From Gerris lacustris (lineage: Eukaryota; Arthropoda; Insecta; Hemiptera; Gerridae): DNA of 64,000 nucleotides. The DNA is taken from NCBI GenBank assembly GCA_951217055.1, contig OX578286.1:6178033-6242032 (forward strand), written 5' to 3'. A model generated the notes under the pieces. That model did no database searches, was not told where the DNA came from, and saw only the letters and a list, made by a program, of their open reading frames with translations. The position numbers were made by a program, and so were the translations under genes. Positions 41,850-54,337 of the stretch are shown here, in pieces. Positions within the stretch are counted from its first letter, which is position 1, and each line of letters begins with the position of its first letter.

Positions 41850-42175
41850 ATTATATAAGAGATTCAATATTAAAAACAAATAAGATTTAAAATTAAACTC
41901 AAATAGAAGGTTATTTAGATGCAGGTTTAAACAATGATAAGCTCAAATTAGAAATAAGGTCGAAAAAACAGTATTGCCAACCTTTTTCAACAACTTTACT
42001 ACATTAACCATTCATTCTCTACTATTTATAAAATAATTAAGTTTGCAATCCTTCTTTTTCTCACTAGTTTCACTTTTTCTCCCTACTTTTTGAGTTCAGG
42101 GGAAAAAATATTTACTTTAGTCCCTCTAAACTCTAAACTAACCCAAAATCATAACTTTTTCTCCCTACTGGAGAT
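41850..42175. mobile_element. MITE, truncated copy of 37236-37640
   Basis: About 320 bp of close identity, including GATGCAGGTTTAAACAATGA and the right end TTTTCTCCCTACTGGAGAT. Confidence 0.8.
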
Positions 42176-42949
42176 AATTATAAATTTAATTATCTTACAG
42201 ATGCAAAAATACTATAATTACTTCAATTTCTACTTGATAACAATCTAGATTCTCCACAGCGTAAGTCCGATGATTCGCTTCCACTACCGAATGCGAAACC
42301 AAGGTTACATTGGTTCGCTGCAAGCTAATCTCGGAGCGTACGGATTCATCTATGGTCTTCTTACAGCGGCTACGCAAAATTGGTACCAAACCATCTTTTC
42401 GCGGAGCCGCTTCAAAACCTGTATGAAACCTTGACCTCAAGTCCTCTTTTAATTGCTTCCGAGCTTGCTGAAGGTAACGGAAGCTATGTGATCGTTCCGA
42501 AGAACGAAAAATTTGTAGGTCTCCGATTTCAAAAATGCCAAGACAGAAATCCATTTCAGACATCAGGAAACATTTTTGGTCCCGTGTCTGTCTGTCGCTA
42601 AATCTTTTCGAACCAACATATTATCTTAAAAACTATTCGTCCGATTTTAATGAAATTTATATAGTAGGTAGTAGGTCATAATTAGCCCATTGTTGGTCCC
42701 ATATAAGTTTCAACCTTTTACGTCCATTTGTTTCTCTCCAACATGCGCACAAACGTACATTTATTTACACCTATAACTTCAAAAGTACTTATCTGATTTG
42801 AATGCAACTTTTATAGTATATCGAAAGTAACCAGCAGATAGCCCCAGATTAGTATGAACCGTCTGCGTTCTTTAACTTTTACATAATTGTTACTTTAATT
42901 CATGTAAAATATCAAAACAATTTCGACAGATTTAAAAAACGGGGAAATA

Positions 42950-44526
42950 GTCCAGTCATTAGGTGCTAAAAAAGGGTGTTTTAAAACAAATTCTTGAGTA
43001 GTTATGATTTTTTGTTCCTTTGTGTTTTTTTGGGGTGCTGATTTCGAATCTGAGGTTTGCCACCAAATATGTTAGTTGGAATTTGAGTTATAGCCAAAAA
43101 ACATGAAAAAAAAAACTTTTTTTCCTCAGTTTTTTCCATAGAACTCAAAAACTATCAACTTTGGGTAAAAAATAATTCTTTACTAAAACAATCTGCATAA
43201 AATTTCCTATAGTAAAGATTCTTACTACTTTTTTCGCCACACGTATCGTTCAGGCGCAAACGCGGTTGAAGTAAGCGTATTATTTTGACACTCAAGCTCA
43301 ATACAACACCAAGCGTATTAAACGGCCAGCGGGGAATTATCAAAATTTGATCTAGTTTCTTCTTGTACGATTTTATAAAATTGTACTTTTTGGGTTCAGG
43401 GTCAATTTGAAAAAAGTAATGTCATAAAGGTCCATTAAGAACAAGCTGGAGATTTTATGAAGAGAAATCATTTTCATTTTTTTTTTTTTTTTTAAATTAT
43501 TTTTTGGTCATTCCAATTATTAGCAATTATAATTACTTTTTATACTTCCTCACAGAAACAAATCCACACTCAATTCTTTATTCCCAAAGCTAGAGCCGGC
43601 AGTAGAATACACTACTGTCACCAGCCCCTGCCACCGTTCCTATTCACTTCTTTACTATATTGCTTCAATAACAACTCACCACTTAAAAAACAAAAATCCT
43701 CATATCATGGTTTAAATGAAAAATATATATTATTTTTATATAAGGGAAGGGAGGTAGTTGCGAGATTAGATATCCCTTCGAATGGAATAGGGTTGGGACA
43801 TCGATGTCGATGTATCGGACTTTAAAAAATCGATGTTTAACATCGATGTTGATCTTTCGATGTATCGGTCAACATCGATGTTTTCCTGAAACATCGAAAA
43901 GATCGATGTTATCGATCCATCGCAGCCTAAAAAATGGACGACAACGAAAATGGAGGGCGAAAGAGAGAGATTTTTTGAAAGTGGTGACTTTTTTTTTTTT
44001 TTTTTTGCTCTTCAGCTTGGAGGACCGATGTCGATGTATCGAAAACATCGATGTTTTCTTTCGATGTTTTGGCTAACATCGATGTTTGTTCTTTCGATGT
44101 CGATGTATCGAAAACATCGATGTTTGCCTATCGATGTCCCAACCCTAGAATGGAACCCCGCTGCCGTTTAACACGCTTGGTGTTGTATTGAGCTTGAGTA
44201 TCAAAATAATACGCTTACTTCAACCCGCGTTTGAGCCTGAACGATACGTGTGGCGAAAAAAGTAGTAGTAATCTTTATTATAGTACATTTTATGCAGATT
44301 GTTTTAGTAAAGAATGATTTTTTACCCAAAGTTGATAGTTTTTGAGTTCTATGGAAAAAACTGAGAAAAAAAAGTTTTTTTCATGTTTTTTGGCTATAAC
44401 TGAAATTCCAACAAAAATGTTTGGTGGCAAACCTCAGATTCGTAATCAGCACCTCAAAAAACATAAAGGAGCAAAAAATCATAACTACTCCAGAATTTGT
44501 TTTAAGAAACTACCTAATGACTGGAC
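42950..44526. mobile_element. Foldback element, TIR GTCCAGTCATTAGGTGC
   Basis: TA-flanked ends GTCCAGTCATTAGG and inverted CCTAATGACTGGAC. The ~390-bp arms (42950-43340, 44160-44526) are nearly identical, including CTGAACGATACGTGTGGCGA and TTGGTGTTGTATTGAGCTTG. The first bases match the 39.4-kb foldback family. Confidence 0.85.
43788..44147. mobile_element. hAT MITE with 8-bp TSD GAATGGAA and CATCGATGT repeats
   Basis: Inverted ends TAGGGTTGGGACATCGATG and ATCGATGTCCCAACCCTA, flanked by GAATGGAA at 43780-43787 and 44148-44155. Self-complementary ACATCGATGT / CGATGTATCG occur more than ten times. A short frame MDDNENGGRKREI looks like the start of a lost transposase. Confidence 0.93.
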
Positions 44527-44639
44527 TAAAAACAATTAATTAAATTAGACAATAATGGCATGTAAATGCATAAAATCAATAAAGTACGTGGATAGGATGC
44601 GAGGAAGCTATGTGCCACACCAATTGGCAGTCTATTGTT

Positions 44640-45327
44640 TTGTGGTTCCTTAACCAAGCTTAAGCTAGTCGGACTTCAGGAAGAACTTTCTATTTACTAA
44701 TGTTTCGATCAATATTAATATTATTACCCATTCATAAGGCGGAAATTTAGTAAAGTTCGCTGAAAGTAAAAAAGAAACATGTTTATTGTTGACTTTAAGG
44801 TGAGAATACTAGACCGGTCTTGCATTTTTCATATATTAAAAAGCAAGGTTGGTCTAGCATACTCACCTATAATTATAAGTCAACAATAGCTGCAATAAAC
44901 ATGTTTTTTTTACTTTCAGCGAAGTTTACTAAAAAATCCGCCCAATGAATGGGTAATAATATTAATATTGATCGAAACGTCAGTAAATGAGGAAGATTTT
45001 CCTGAAGTCCGACAAGTTTAAGCTCGGTTCTTTACCGAGTTATTGAACCACAAAAAATTATTATCTTAAAAATAAAATTTGTATACATTTTTTTGTGATG
45101 TAATTTGTGGGTAGGAAAATTAATATTACATTTTTCTTGTAAGAAATTTTGTCAGCTTTACAACGAAACCAAAAATTTTCTTTTATCTTTTATACTTTTG
45201 GAGCAATAAGTGTTTTTATGAGCAAAAGTATGGGATCTTAAAAAAATCATAAAAATTGACCTTGTGGGAAAACGTTTGAGAATAGACCACCCTATTTATT
45301 TTTGTACATATATCGTCAATCGCCCTG
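44640..45327. mobile_element. Foldback transposon, second copy of the 1948-3443 family
   Basis: Shares the hairpin body (CCATTCATAAGGCGGAAATT, GAAACATGTTTATTGTTG) and right end (ATATATCGTCAATCGCCCTG). The left terminus is missing at the junction with 44638. Confidence 0.8.
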
Positions 45328-45515
45328 TATGTAAGTTAACGCGACAGCAGTTGATTGTTTTTAAATATAGAATATGGAATGTGGAGTCAAGCTAACGGAC
45401 TGATAAGGATAAGAAAGTTGGAACTCCCAAAGTAGGTCAATTCTGCTTAAACACCCTAGCTTTCTTCCACTAAGCCCTTACTTAAGTATTATATTATTAT
45501 CCAGCTGGCCCGTCT

Positions 45516-45587
45516 GGCTTGGTGGTCTAGGGGTATGATTCTCGCTTAGGGTGCGAGAGGTCCCGGGTTCAAATCCCGGCCAAGCCC
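45516..45587 (+). tRNA. tRNA-Pro (anticodon AGG)
   Basis: 72 bases forming a full cloverleaf: 7-bp acceptor GGCTTGG/CCAAGCC, anticodon stem TCTCGC/GCGAGA with loop TTAGGGT (AGG at 45548-45550), T arm with B box GGTTCAAATCC, discriminator C. The body is the eukaryotic tRNA-Pro sequence. A run of nine T (45591-45599) follows as Pol III terminator. No intron. It lies among repeats but its stems are perfect, so it is probably functional. Confidence 0.95.
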
Positions 45588-45590
45588 GAA

Positions 45591-45599
45591 TTTTTTTTT
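45591..45599 (+). terminator. Pol III T-run terminator of tRNA-Pro
   Basis: Nine consecutive T begin three bases after the tRNA 3' end. Confidence 0.9.
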
Positions 45600-45944
45600 A
45601 TCAGGTAAAACCTTAATTTCTGTACAATTAACCTTATCATTTACAGTGAGTGTGCAGAATTACAATACAATTTCAAAAAGGAATATAGCTGTTAACTAAC
45701 AAAAATAAAATAGCTTGTTATAATTTAAACCTTTGAGCAACTTGCGATTCTTTTTGATTTTATTAAAATCTTTATCATAACCTTACACGTATATGAATTA
45801 AAATAGACTGCCAATTAGTGTGGCACATAGCTTCCTCGCATCCTATAATGTACTTTATTGTTACATTAACATTATTGTTATATTACTTTATTGTTATATT
45901 ATATCATCATTATTTTAAATAATGTTGATGAGGGTATGTAATAG

Positions 45945-46515
45945 TACATTACGCGTCGAGTGTGAAAAGTAGCATTTTGCATGCGAGTGTGGAGTTTGCA
46001 CCCGAGCGACAGCGAGGGTAGTAAAACCACACGAGCAATGCAAAATGCCGTTTTCCCACGAGTTGCGCACCGTACTTTATCTACGATTGTTAGATTTAAA
46101 TAGTAAATACAGAAAAAAATAAACTTGCTGTATGTAAGTTCGTATCTCTTCTCTTGATAAAGATGGCATTAATCTTGAGTTGTATTTTTTGCCGAATTAA
46201 TTATTTCTGGAGGAGTATTATTCTCTACATTTTCGTCAAAGCCACTTGATTCATTCATTGTTTTTCACTAAAAACTCGATATAAACAGTTACTTTAATAA
46301 AAGAATAGCAAATTAGTTTTGTTAAATGTAAACAAACTCGCTAATCGTGCGTAAAGCTGAAGAATCCCTCTTCTTTACCGCGCTAGCGGGGTAAAGAAGA
46401 GGAATTCTTCAGAACCATGAGACGCGCATGCGCAATGAATACAAGTACGTAAATAATCACTTTCTACACATCTAAACAGAGATATAATGTTTATATTTCG
46501 TATCAATCGTAGATG
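45945..46515 (-). mobile_element. Crypton-like element remnant, second copy
   Basis: Inverted relative of 38250-38770. The ATG (minus) near 46261 opens a 30-codon frame before a stop. 5' flank, including a hairpin CTCTTCTTTACC...GGTAAAGAAGAG, is conserved. Confidence 0.6.
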
Positions 46516-46519
46516 AAAT

Positions 46520-46800
46520 AAATATAACGAAGGAAAGAGCAGTTGCAATATTCAAAGTGTTCAAATTCGCAAAGCAAAAGTCGGTAGGAGTGAGAGTAGG
46601 TTATAGTTCGAGAACAGTTCGATAACGCGTGCACAGAAGTGAATACAACAGTGTACAGATAGCGAATGAAGCCTGGTCGCCTGGTCTCGAGGTCCCTAGG
46701 AACCCTGTGCTATTGAAGAGGTAGGTCAAATAGAGAGGTGGGAGAACCAAGCCACCTCCAATTCCCCTCGTCTATCTCCCTCCCCGCGTTCTTTCCATAG
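46520..46800. other. Unique, more GC-rich stretch without a frame
   Basis: No repeat partner in the window and no ORF; content unknown. Confidence 0.4.
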
Positions 46801-46985
46801 TAAAAACTATTAATAGTTTTAGCGATCTTTAACACTTCATAGCGGTGTCGCTGTTGGTTTCATTAAAAAATTGTATTTGTAAAAAAATGTTTGCAACATT
46901 GAATAGATGAAGTTAAATTTTTTCCCCGACCTATAATTCCAATTTTAAATTTGAATTCAGTTGTTTCTATTTGCCTTGTTGAAGA

Positions 46986-47145
<160 letters not shown>

Positions 47146-47714
47146 TATTTAGGAGTCAAGATACTTCTAAACCAAACAAAAAATTAATAATCAAAAGATT
47201 CAATGAGGCATAATCAAGATCAATATGGTTCTTATAAATAGATTAAATAGATCCTAAAAAAACAATATCTCAAAAAAGCAAAAAGAAATAAGTGCGCAAA
47301 AGGAACAAAAAATAACACTTTAAAAAAAGGCAAAATGTACTCGAGCGAAACCATTCAATCAGGTGTTTAGATTAGGAAAGTGACAACAGCGCTTGGCTCG
47401 CGACGAGACGGATAATATTGGAATTAACCAAGGCGCCAGTGTAACTCTTCTTTGTAATGAACTGCAAAAGGTTTCTATTTTTTAAAAAAAAGAAGTCTAA
47501 ATAAAGATTTACATACCTACGTCTCGTTTTTTCAATACGTTGTTGAAGATTTTTAAGTGTTTAAAGCTCAAGTGAAATAGAGACCACTTATAAAAAATGG
47601 ACATTTCTATAAACACTTTAAGAAACTTAAGTTCGTGAAGATGATTCAAGTGTTGCTATCTTTTAAAATGTAATCTATCGTACATTTAGTGTAAATTATC
47701 AATTCAAATTTATA
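47146..47714. other. Intergenic, no feature
   Basis: AT-rich sequence without repeats matching elsewhere in the window. Confidence 0.5.
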
Positions 47715-48290
47715 CAGTAAAACCTGGATATAGTGACCACCGAAGGGACCAACTAAAACTGGTCACCTTATGCAGGTGGTCAACATACCCAAAATGAGTA
47801 AAAAAAATTGATCATTCTTGATTTTTTATAATGTTACATATGTAAAGGGTGAAAAGGAACATGTATGGAATAGTCACACAATCTTTTTTTTTAGTGTAAT
47901 TAAACCTTTCTGAAATATGGAAAAACAAAATAGTCTCTCCACGTAAAATTAACTTTTTAATAGCCAAAGCAAATATGATTAGATCATATTTTCTGAAATA
48001 TGATTAGCTATTTTTTACAATTTATGCAAAAAACGAGGTGAGACATTTATCTGTAAAAAGTTAAAAAAAAAAAAAACAACATGTGTTGTACTGATTACTG
48101 TTTAATAGTAAAATCTAAAAAAAATTTTAAGGTCATTTCAGTGCAAAATACACAATGCACATGAAAAAACAAAAATTAAAAAAATTACTCCTTTTAACTG
48201 TTTATTACTTACTAAATCATACTACAAACTAAGCTAGTAATAAAATAAAAACAGAAGAGGAGATATTCCAAAGAAATGAGGATGAAGTGA

Positions 48291-48332
<42 letters not shown>

Positions 48333-49268
48333 GAGAAATGATGTACTCTATATAGTTAACTCTTAGAACCAGCAAGAATTATTTCATTTTACTGATTTCC
48401 TTGATATAAATCCTTCTAATAATTCCTATAAAAAAAAAAAAAAGTAAAGAGGGTTTTATTGATATTGCAATAACTAGTACTATATTAGTTCTAAGAAAGT
48501 AAATTAAAAACTGAATGTTTCAAAATTCTAATAGGTGTTCTCACTAATGTTTATTTTTATTTTTTTTTACTTTGGTCACTTTAACCGAAATAAATTTACT
48601 TCAAGGGACCAGAAGAAGGTGGCAGTGCCGGATCTAGGTATTTTTTCAGGGGGGGCAAAAGCACATTTTGCCGCCCCTGCCACACTCTCTATATCTCTAT
48701 ATGTACGAATCAGGGTCGCTGAGAGGATTTCTGGGCTCAAGGAAAGTTGGCATCTGGGCACCGTTGAAGAAATAACGGCGGGGGTCCGGGAATTTTTTAA
48801 AATTTAAGTGCAAAAAGATGAGCTTTAAGGATTTCTGAAGCAAGTTTGTCTTTACAGGAAAATATGTTTGGTGGGGACGAATTTTTAAGTTTAACTAAGA
48901 TGGGCTAAGAAAAAATAATAATAATAATTAAGTTGGTTTGTAGCTCGTAAGTTTCATTAAAAAACCTTCTTTTACGCGTTCTATAATACATAATATAAAA
49001 TAAAACATAATATAAAGTGTTTCCTAAAATTTGAGTTTAAGAGTAAACAAATCAAAATTGTTAAGTAACACATTACAAGTAAAAATGTATAAGTTATTAA
49101 TATCAGTTTGTTAATATGATTTTTGTCTGTCAGTTTCTCTCCTGTAAATTAACATTGACCATATTGAATAAGATGAAACCATCACAAAAATCTAAGTAAC
49201 TAAATGAAACAAGAATTCAAACTTCCGTACTCATGAGACATTAGAAAAAACTTTAACTTCATACCAAT

Positions 49269-49454
49269 CAGTGGCGTAGGGCCACTGATAAGGCATTAGA
49301 GGCCCCTTGCCAAAAAAAATTGATGAGCAAAAAAAAAATATTTTAAAGGGGCCCCTATCGACATTGGTACAAAGATAGTAGTTTCATGTTTTTTTTTTTA
49401 TTTGGGGGCCCCCTGGCATCGGAGGCCCGCTTGCAAATCGGGTCCACGCCCCTG
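49269..49454. mobile_element. hAT MITE nested in the 48.6-51.7 kb hAT element
   Basis: Ends CAGTGGCGTAGGGCCA and inverted GGTCCACGCCCCTG, with near-matching flanks ATACCAAT / ATCGCAAT. Body (AAAAATTGATGAGCAAAAAA, GGGGCCC) resembles 61329-61542. Confidence 0.8.
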
Positions 49455-49999
49455 ATCGCAATATCCTTTTTGCGTTTTGGTAGTAAAAAAATCCAGGACC
49501 GTCCCCCGGAGGCCGGGCCCCCTGGAAACCCGGTCCCCTGGGCAATTGCCCCCCTTGTCTAAATTAGTTTACCTAATTTTACTATTTTTTCTAAATATAA
49601 AATTAAGCCCGTTGTCACGGGCCTATAAGGATCGTATATGATAATCACTGCATATTTCCGATTTGCAAGAGGAAAGATTATTAGTTTATATATTAATCTA
49701 TTTTTTAATTTTAATGTTTATGTAAAATGTTTACGTTTTATTATGTATTACATTAATTTGTTTATAATGGCAATCAATTACTTGATTTATTGATATTTTT
49801 TTTAAAAAATATCGGTATTATTAACTTTGAGTATATTTCATCTACCTTTGAAAGATGCACAATTACTTAAGGATTACACTCTCTCAAAAATATAGCCTAA
49901 GTCTAGTTCAATGGGAAAGGGTTATAGAGTGTGAGACGTAAAATTTATGAAATGTATGTATAATGTATATATTAAAATAACAACAACGTACTATGTATA

Positions 50000-51215
50000 A
50001 ATAGATTGCCAATTGGAGTGGCACATAGCTTCCCCACATCCTATCACGTACTTTATTGATTTTATGCTTTTACATGCCATTATTTAGTTATTTTAGGTTT
50101 TCGGTTCCAAAAAAATTGGAGCTTTAATTTCTTTTTCTTTTAATCTCCTTATTTTGACGTTATTTTTATACGAATATCTCGCTTCCTATGGCTCGGAGGC
50201 AACAAGGGGAACTTCGGAGCACATTATTATCTAAACGGTTAGTTGTACGTAAAAAAATAAGAAATTATTTCTTGTGTGAAATTTTATATTCTTCAATTTT
50301 GATCTGATTCTCAATTTGTCTCCGAGTCAGAGGAAGCAAGATATTCTCAAAATTACGTAATAAGTCGCGCAAAAACAAACACTACGCAAGTTATAGTAAA
50401 CTAGGTTTTTGCTAAACCGTTCGTTGTACGTAAAAAATGAATGAGACCTTTTTTGTGGTAAATGTTGTAGTCTTGCTTTTTGATAATATTCTTAATTTGT
50501 CTCCGAGCCATAGGAAGCGAGATATTCGTAAAAATACGTAAAAAGTGGTGCGGCGACGGATTGTACGTAAAAAAAAAAAAAATTAAACTTTATTTGTGGG
50601 AATTTTGTTATCTTTAATTTACATAACCTCCTAGATTGGTGTCGGAGCCATAGGAAGTGAGACATTCGCCAAAAACCGAATTTGTTGACAGTTGCCCTGG
50701 AATATCTATTAACTCGACCACGATCTCGTTGCCGATTTTCAATGTTTTTACATAAATTAAAGCATCAATTAAGCAAACAAAAGTTAAAGAGGGCAGTTGG
50801 TTTAAATTAATCTGGGGCTATCGGCGGGTTACTTTCGATAAAGTATAAAAGTTACATACAAATCAAATAAGTACTTAAAGCTATAGGTGCAAATAAATGT
50901 TTGATTGTGTGCATGTGGAAGAGAAACAAATAGGCGTTGAAGGACGAAACTTATATGGGACCAACAGTAGGCTAATCATGACCTACCATCCAAAATTCAT
51001 TAAATCAGACGTGTATTTTTTTAAGATAATATGTTGGTTCGCAAAAATGGAGCGACAGACCGACAGACAAACACCGAACCAAATATGTTCCCTGATATCT
51101 GAAACGGAATTTTGTCTTGGAATTTTTAAAATCGGAGACATAAAATATTTTTGTTCTTCAGAACGATCACATATAGCTTATTCCGTTGCCTTCGGTAAGT
51201 TCGGAAGCAATATGA
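50000..51215 (+). repeat. Dispersed repeat superfamily B, long copy
   Basis: From TTGCCAATTGGAGTGGCACA to the terminal hairpin ending GTTCGGAAGC. Contains GACAGACCGACAGAC. Three ~150-bp sub-blocks with TAGGAAGCGAGATATTCG repeat between 50180 and 50680. Confidence 0.7.
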
Positions 51216-52189
51216 AATCAGAAATAAAAATTAAGGAGAAAAAACTGTATTTAAAATATATATAAACTTGATTTGAAATATAAGGTATTCAAATCAATCT
51301 TTCATGCTTTTCTTTCAGCAAATGAGTTTTTTTTACATAATCGTAATCAATTGAGCTAGCTACATCACTCTCAATAGATAATATTGAAAGGTTTGAGAGT
51401 CTTTATTAACTCATCGAACTTCTTAAATAGTTTTTAATAAACTATAATATGCTGAAGCTCCTTTCACATTCACTCAAAAAAAAAAAAAAAAAAAAGGTAG
51501 GGAAATCGAAGTTAAGGGTGGGCTACATCAGATTAGACATGATAACTGTAATTATAATACATATTATATGAATTATATTTCACCTATTTTTTTTTTTTTT
51601 TTTTTTAATTATTTTTCCTTTATTTATCTCTTTATTTTCCCCCCTCGTTTTGCCGCCCGGGGCGCTTGCCCCCCGCAGCCCCCCCCTAGATCCGGCACTG
51701 GAAGGTGGTTACTGGTCAATATAGGCAGATGGTCACAATAAGCAGAAGAAAATGTACAGGGAAGTATTGAATTTCTGAAGGGACCATGAAAAAGTGGTCA
51801 CATTGACCAGGTGGTCAATATACACGGGTGGTCACTTTAGCAGGTTTTACTGTACATTTTTGTTATAAAAAGTTTATTTAAAGCCGGGTTTGCACGGTCG
51901 AAGTATTCTAGGACCAAGTCAGCTTTTATTTTACTGTTTATTATTTATTTTGCTATTTATATATTTATAATTATTTATTTTACTTAGATCATTGTCTTTA
52001 TCCCAATTATTGTTTTATACATTTTAAAAACTAAATATTTAATTTCCTCGAAGTAAAGAGAAAACATGTTCATTTCGTATTTTTGATTAAACTGTCAATC
52101 AAGAAAGTCTTATCAAAATCAAAATGTTTTTTGGAATGAAGTTCCTTATGGCACGTTCTGGAGCCCGGGAGAGAATCCGAAAAAAACTA

Positions 52190-52255
52190 CCAAAATCACC
52201 GTCACAAAATAACCGTTACAAAATCACCGTCACAAAATCACCGTCACGAAATCTA
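52190..52255. repeat. Short tandem repeat AAAATCACCGTCAC
   Basis: Four to five imperfect copies in a row. Confidence 0.85.
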
Positions 52256-52264
52256 CAGATGACG

Positions 52265-52560
52265 ATAACTTGAGTAAAAGATCACCAAGTTTGATAAAAT
52301 TTGGTACACATGTTCATTTTACCAATGCCCAGGCTGAGTTCGTCGGAAAACGTTATCCGCCCAAGCGTTCACGCGCAACGCTCGCGTAAACGTAAGCTTA
52401 AAAAGACGGGAAAAAGTGTTATTAAGGAAGCCTGTTACTTGACTTGTCTTGATTATTTTTGTTACATATTTCAAAAATTACACTTTGTTTTGCAAATAAA
52501 TAAAATATAATCATGTAAAATTTCACCCTGATGCAAGCAGAAGCTGTAAAGTAGGGAAGA
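52265..52560 (-). repeat. Dispersed repeat superfamily A fragment
   Basis: Matches part of 62150-62600 (GGTACACATGTTCATTTTAC, CGTAAACGTAAGCTTAAA). Confidence 0.7.
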
Positions 52561-53155
52561 GATATATTTTATAATATTTTAAATTAATTGGCCGCGTAGG
52601 TAGAAAACAGTCCTATTTCAATCCAAATTCCTTTAACAAACATACTCTTTCACTATAAACTCATCATGATCAACTTTTTTCTCAATATTCAATACATATT
52701 TATTGTAAGACGTTTGCTTTAATGATAAAAATAATGTTTTTCTTTTAATTTTGCCTTAACTCTTGCTAGGTACAAACAGTTCGTTACTTATAATTTTGTC
52801 TCTTTTCTAACTCCGCCATGTATAAGTAGTTAGCAATGTATACGTACTTAGCAGTGTGATATTATAATTTATATTTAATGAAAAATGTAAGGAACTTCGT
52901 TCCTACCGTGTGTCCCGCGACACCACACACACACTTACAAGTTTTTATTTAACTTGCAATGTTTGTATGTATGTATGTTCGGGTCTAATCTTGCAACTGA
53001 AATTTAAAGCAGTTATCCTCAACCGATTGAATTGAAATTTTTCATACACGTTAAGTTTGGATGACAATGCATGGTTAGCTAAGTGAAGTCATTCTAAATC
53101 CAATATGGCGGGCAGATCAAAATGGCGGACTGGTAATTTTTTAAGCACGCCCATG
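52561..53155. other. Intergenic repeats, no gene
   Basis: Short (CA)n at 52925 and (GTAT)n at 52967 in a region of simple sequence. Confidence 0.5.
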
Positions 53156-53157
53156 AT

Positions 53158-54121
53158 ATGGGTGATTCCAATTTAAAGTGCAATTTTCATGTCCTAGATG
53201 AATAACTGGAGCGTTTTTCACATAATTGACAGGATTTTTCTTCATGGTTACTCAGTTAAGCTTACAGAACTACAACCAAGCAAAAAAATAATGCGCCGTT
53301 TAATTTTAATCACTACAAAAATTTTCAAAAGGCGATTTTGTAACAACCGTGGCTGTCCTTAAGTCAGTTGTTCTTATTCACTTCACTCTAGCTCATACAT
53401 TAATAATTTTATTTAAAAACTTATTGGATAGTTTTGAAGTAGGGTCCTACCAGGATTAAAATATGTGTTAGTTATTAAAAATAATAAATTATTACTAAAC
53501 GGAACTTCAAGTTAAAGTTTGTCCTTTAAAAAAATGTAATTACCGTGGCATTATATATATGTGACCCCTACTCTGGTTGTGGCAGGGAGATTTTAAGTGG
53601 TGAGAGATTTTTTCAATGCCGCAACACTGGTTTTCTAGCAACAGTTGATAGGGGATGAGCTGAACCCTTCAGTTGGGAGCTAGCGCTAATTCCGATTGTT
53701 CTTTCAGTTACGTACCCTTTTAAACGTAATTACCGTGCATGTTATTAAAGTCAATTTTCCAAAACTTTTTAGGTTAAGTTATAGTTCATTGTTTAGGCTT
53801 TTAAGAGTGCTATTTAATGGTGTATTAAAATTGGATTTTTATTTTAAACTACTGACCAAAATATTTTCTTAAAGTGTGAAATGTAACAACCGTGCACGAA
53901 AATGTGTAATTCCCGTGGCTTAATTACCATGGTTTAAATAAACTTGATTCCGGCCTAAAAATGTAAAACATTATTGCCATCTGTCCGGCATGCTGTACAA
54001 TATCTGAAATTAGTCTGAGAACATTCCATAATTTTTCCTGAATTTTTTTAAAAAAGTCAAAATTTTCAGTCTAAGTCAATTTTTGGGTTCCAAAATAGCA
54101 CTTTAACTTGGAATCACCCAT
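53158..54121. mobile_element. Inverted-repeat element with repeated GTAATTACCGTGG
   Basis: Ends ATATGGGTGATTCCAATTTA and the inverted ATATGGGTGATTCCAAGTTA. Between them GTAAYWACCGTG occurs at about 53340, 53538, 53728 and 53884, with weaker forms at 53910-53935. No transposase frame. Confidence 0.75.
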
Positions 54122-54289
54122 ATGGGTATCAAATGAAAGGGATTGCTGAGAAGAATGCAAATAAAAGCTTGTTTTTTAAAATATTTTTTTTTATAATCAA
54201 CTTATTAGTTTTTAACATGTATAGAACAAAAAATTGTGCGACAATGTGTCGACAACAGCTATGAGAAGAAATTTTATATTAATTATAGT

Positions 54290-54292
<3 letters not shown>

Positions 54293-54334
<42 letters not shown>
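54293..54334. repeat. Poly-T tract (~41 T)
   Basis: Uninterrupted T run, possibly a minus-strand retroposon tail; no head found to the right. Confidence 0.9.

Positions 54335-54337
<3 letters not shown>

Larger units (their letters stand above)
42190..44637 (-). repeat. Dispersed repeat superfamily B, copy split by a foldback element
   Basis: It starts (minus orientation) at GGAAGCTATGTGCCACACCA near 44615 and ends near 42200. The two halves (42190-42949, 44527-44637) are separated by the element at 42950-44526. It matches 50.0-51.2 kb and 60.9-61.7 kb. Confidence 0.75.
45805..46975 (+). repeat. Dispersed repeat superfamily B, 5' part, split by a Crypton-like remnant
   Basis: Starts ACTGCCAATTAGTGTGGCAC, as at 59402. 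It resumes at 46805 (TTTTAGCGATCTTTAACAC) after the Crypton-like copy and a ~280-base unique stretch, and stops at the (TA)n tract. Confidence 0.65.
48623..51700. mobile_element. hAT-type element with perfect 8-bp TSD GAAGGTGG
   Basis: CAGTGCCGGATCTAGG at the left, inverted CCTAGATCCGGCACTG at the right, flanked by GAAGGTGG (48615-48622, 51701-51708). Sub-terminal CCGCCCCTGCC / CCGCCCGGGGCG match. The body holds other repeats (49269-49454, 50000-51215) and no hAT transposase frame. Confidence 0.92.
47715..51852. mobile_element. Pogo-like element (TIR CAGTAAAACCTG) hosting a hAT element
   Basis: Ends CAGTAAAACCTGGATATAGT and inverted CTTTAGCAGGTTTTACTG, flanked by TA. Both ends repeat GGTGGTCA / TGACCACC. 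Without the hAT insertion (48623-51700) it is ~1.06 kb. Poly-A at 48295-48328. No transposase seen. Confidence 0.85.

Noticed and set aside
43804..44171. Frames in the CATCGATGT-rich MITE
   Set aside because: Produced by palindromic repeats of a non-coding MITE.
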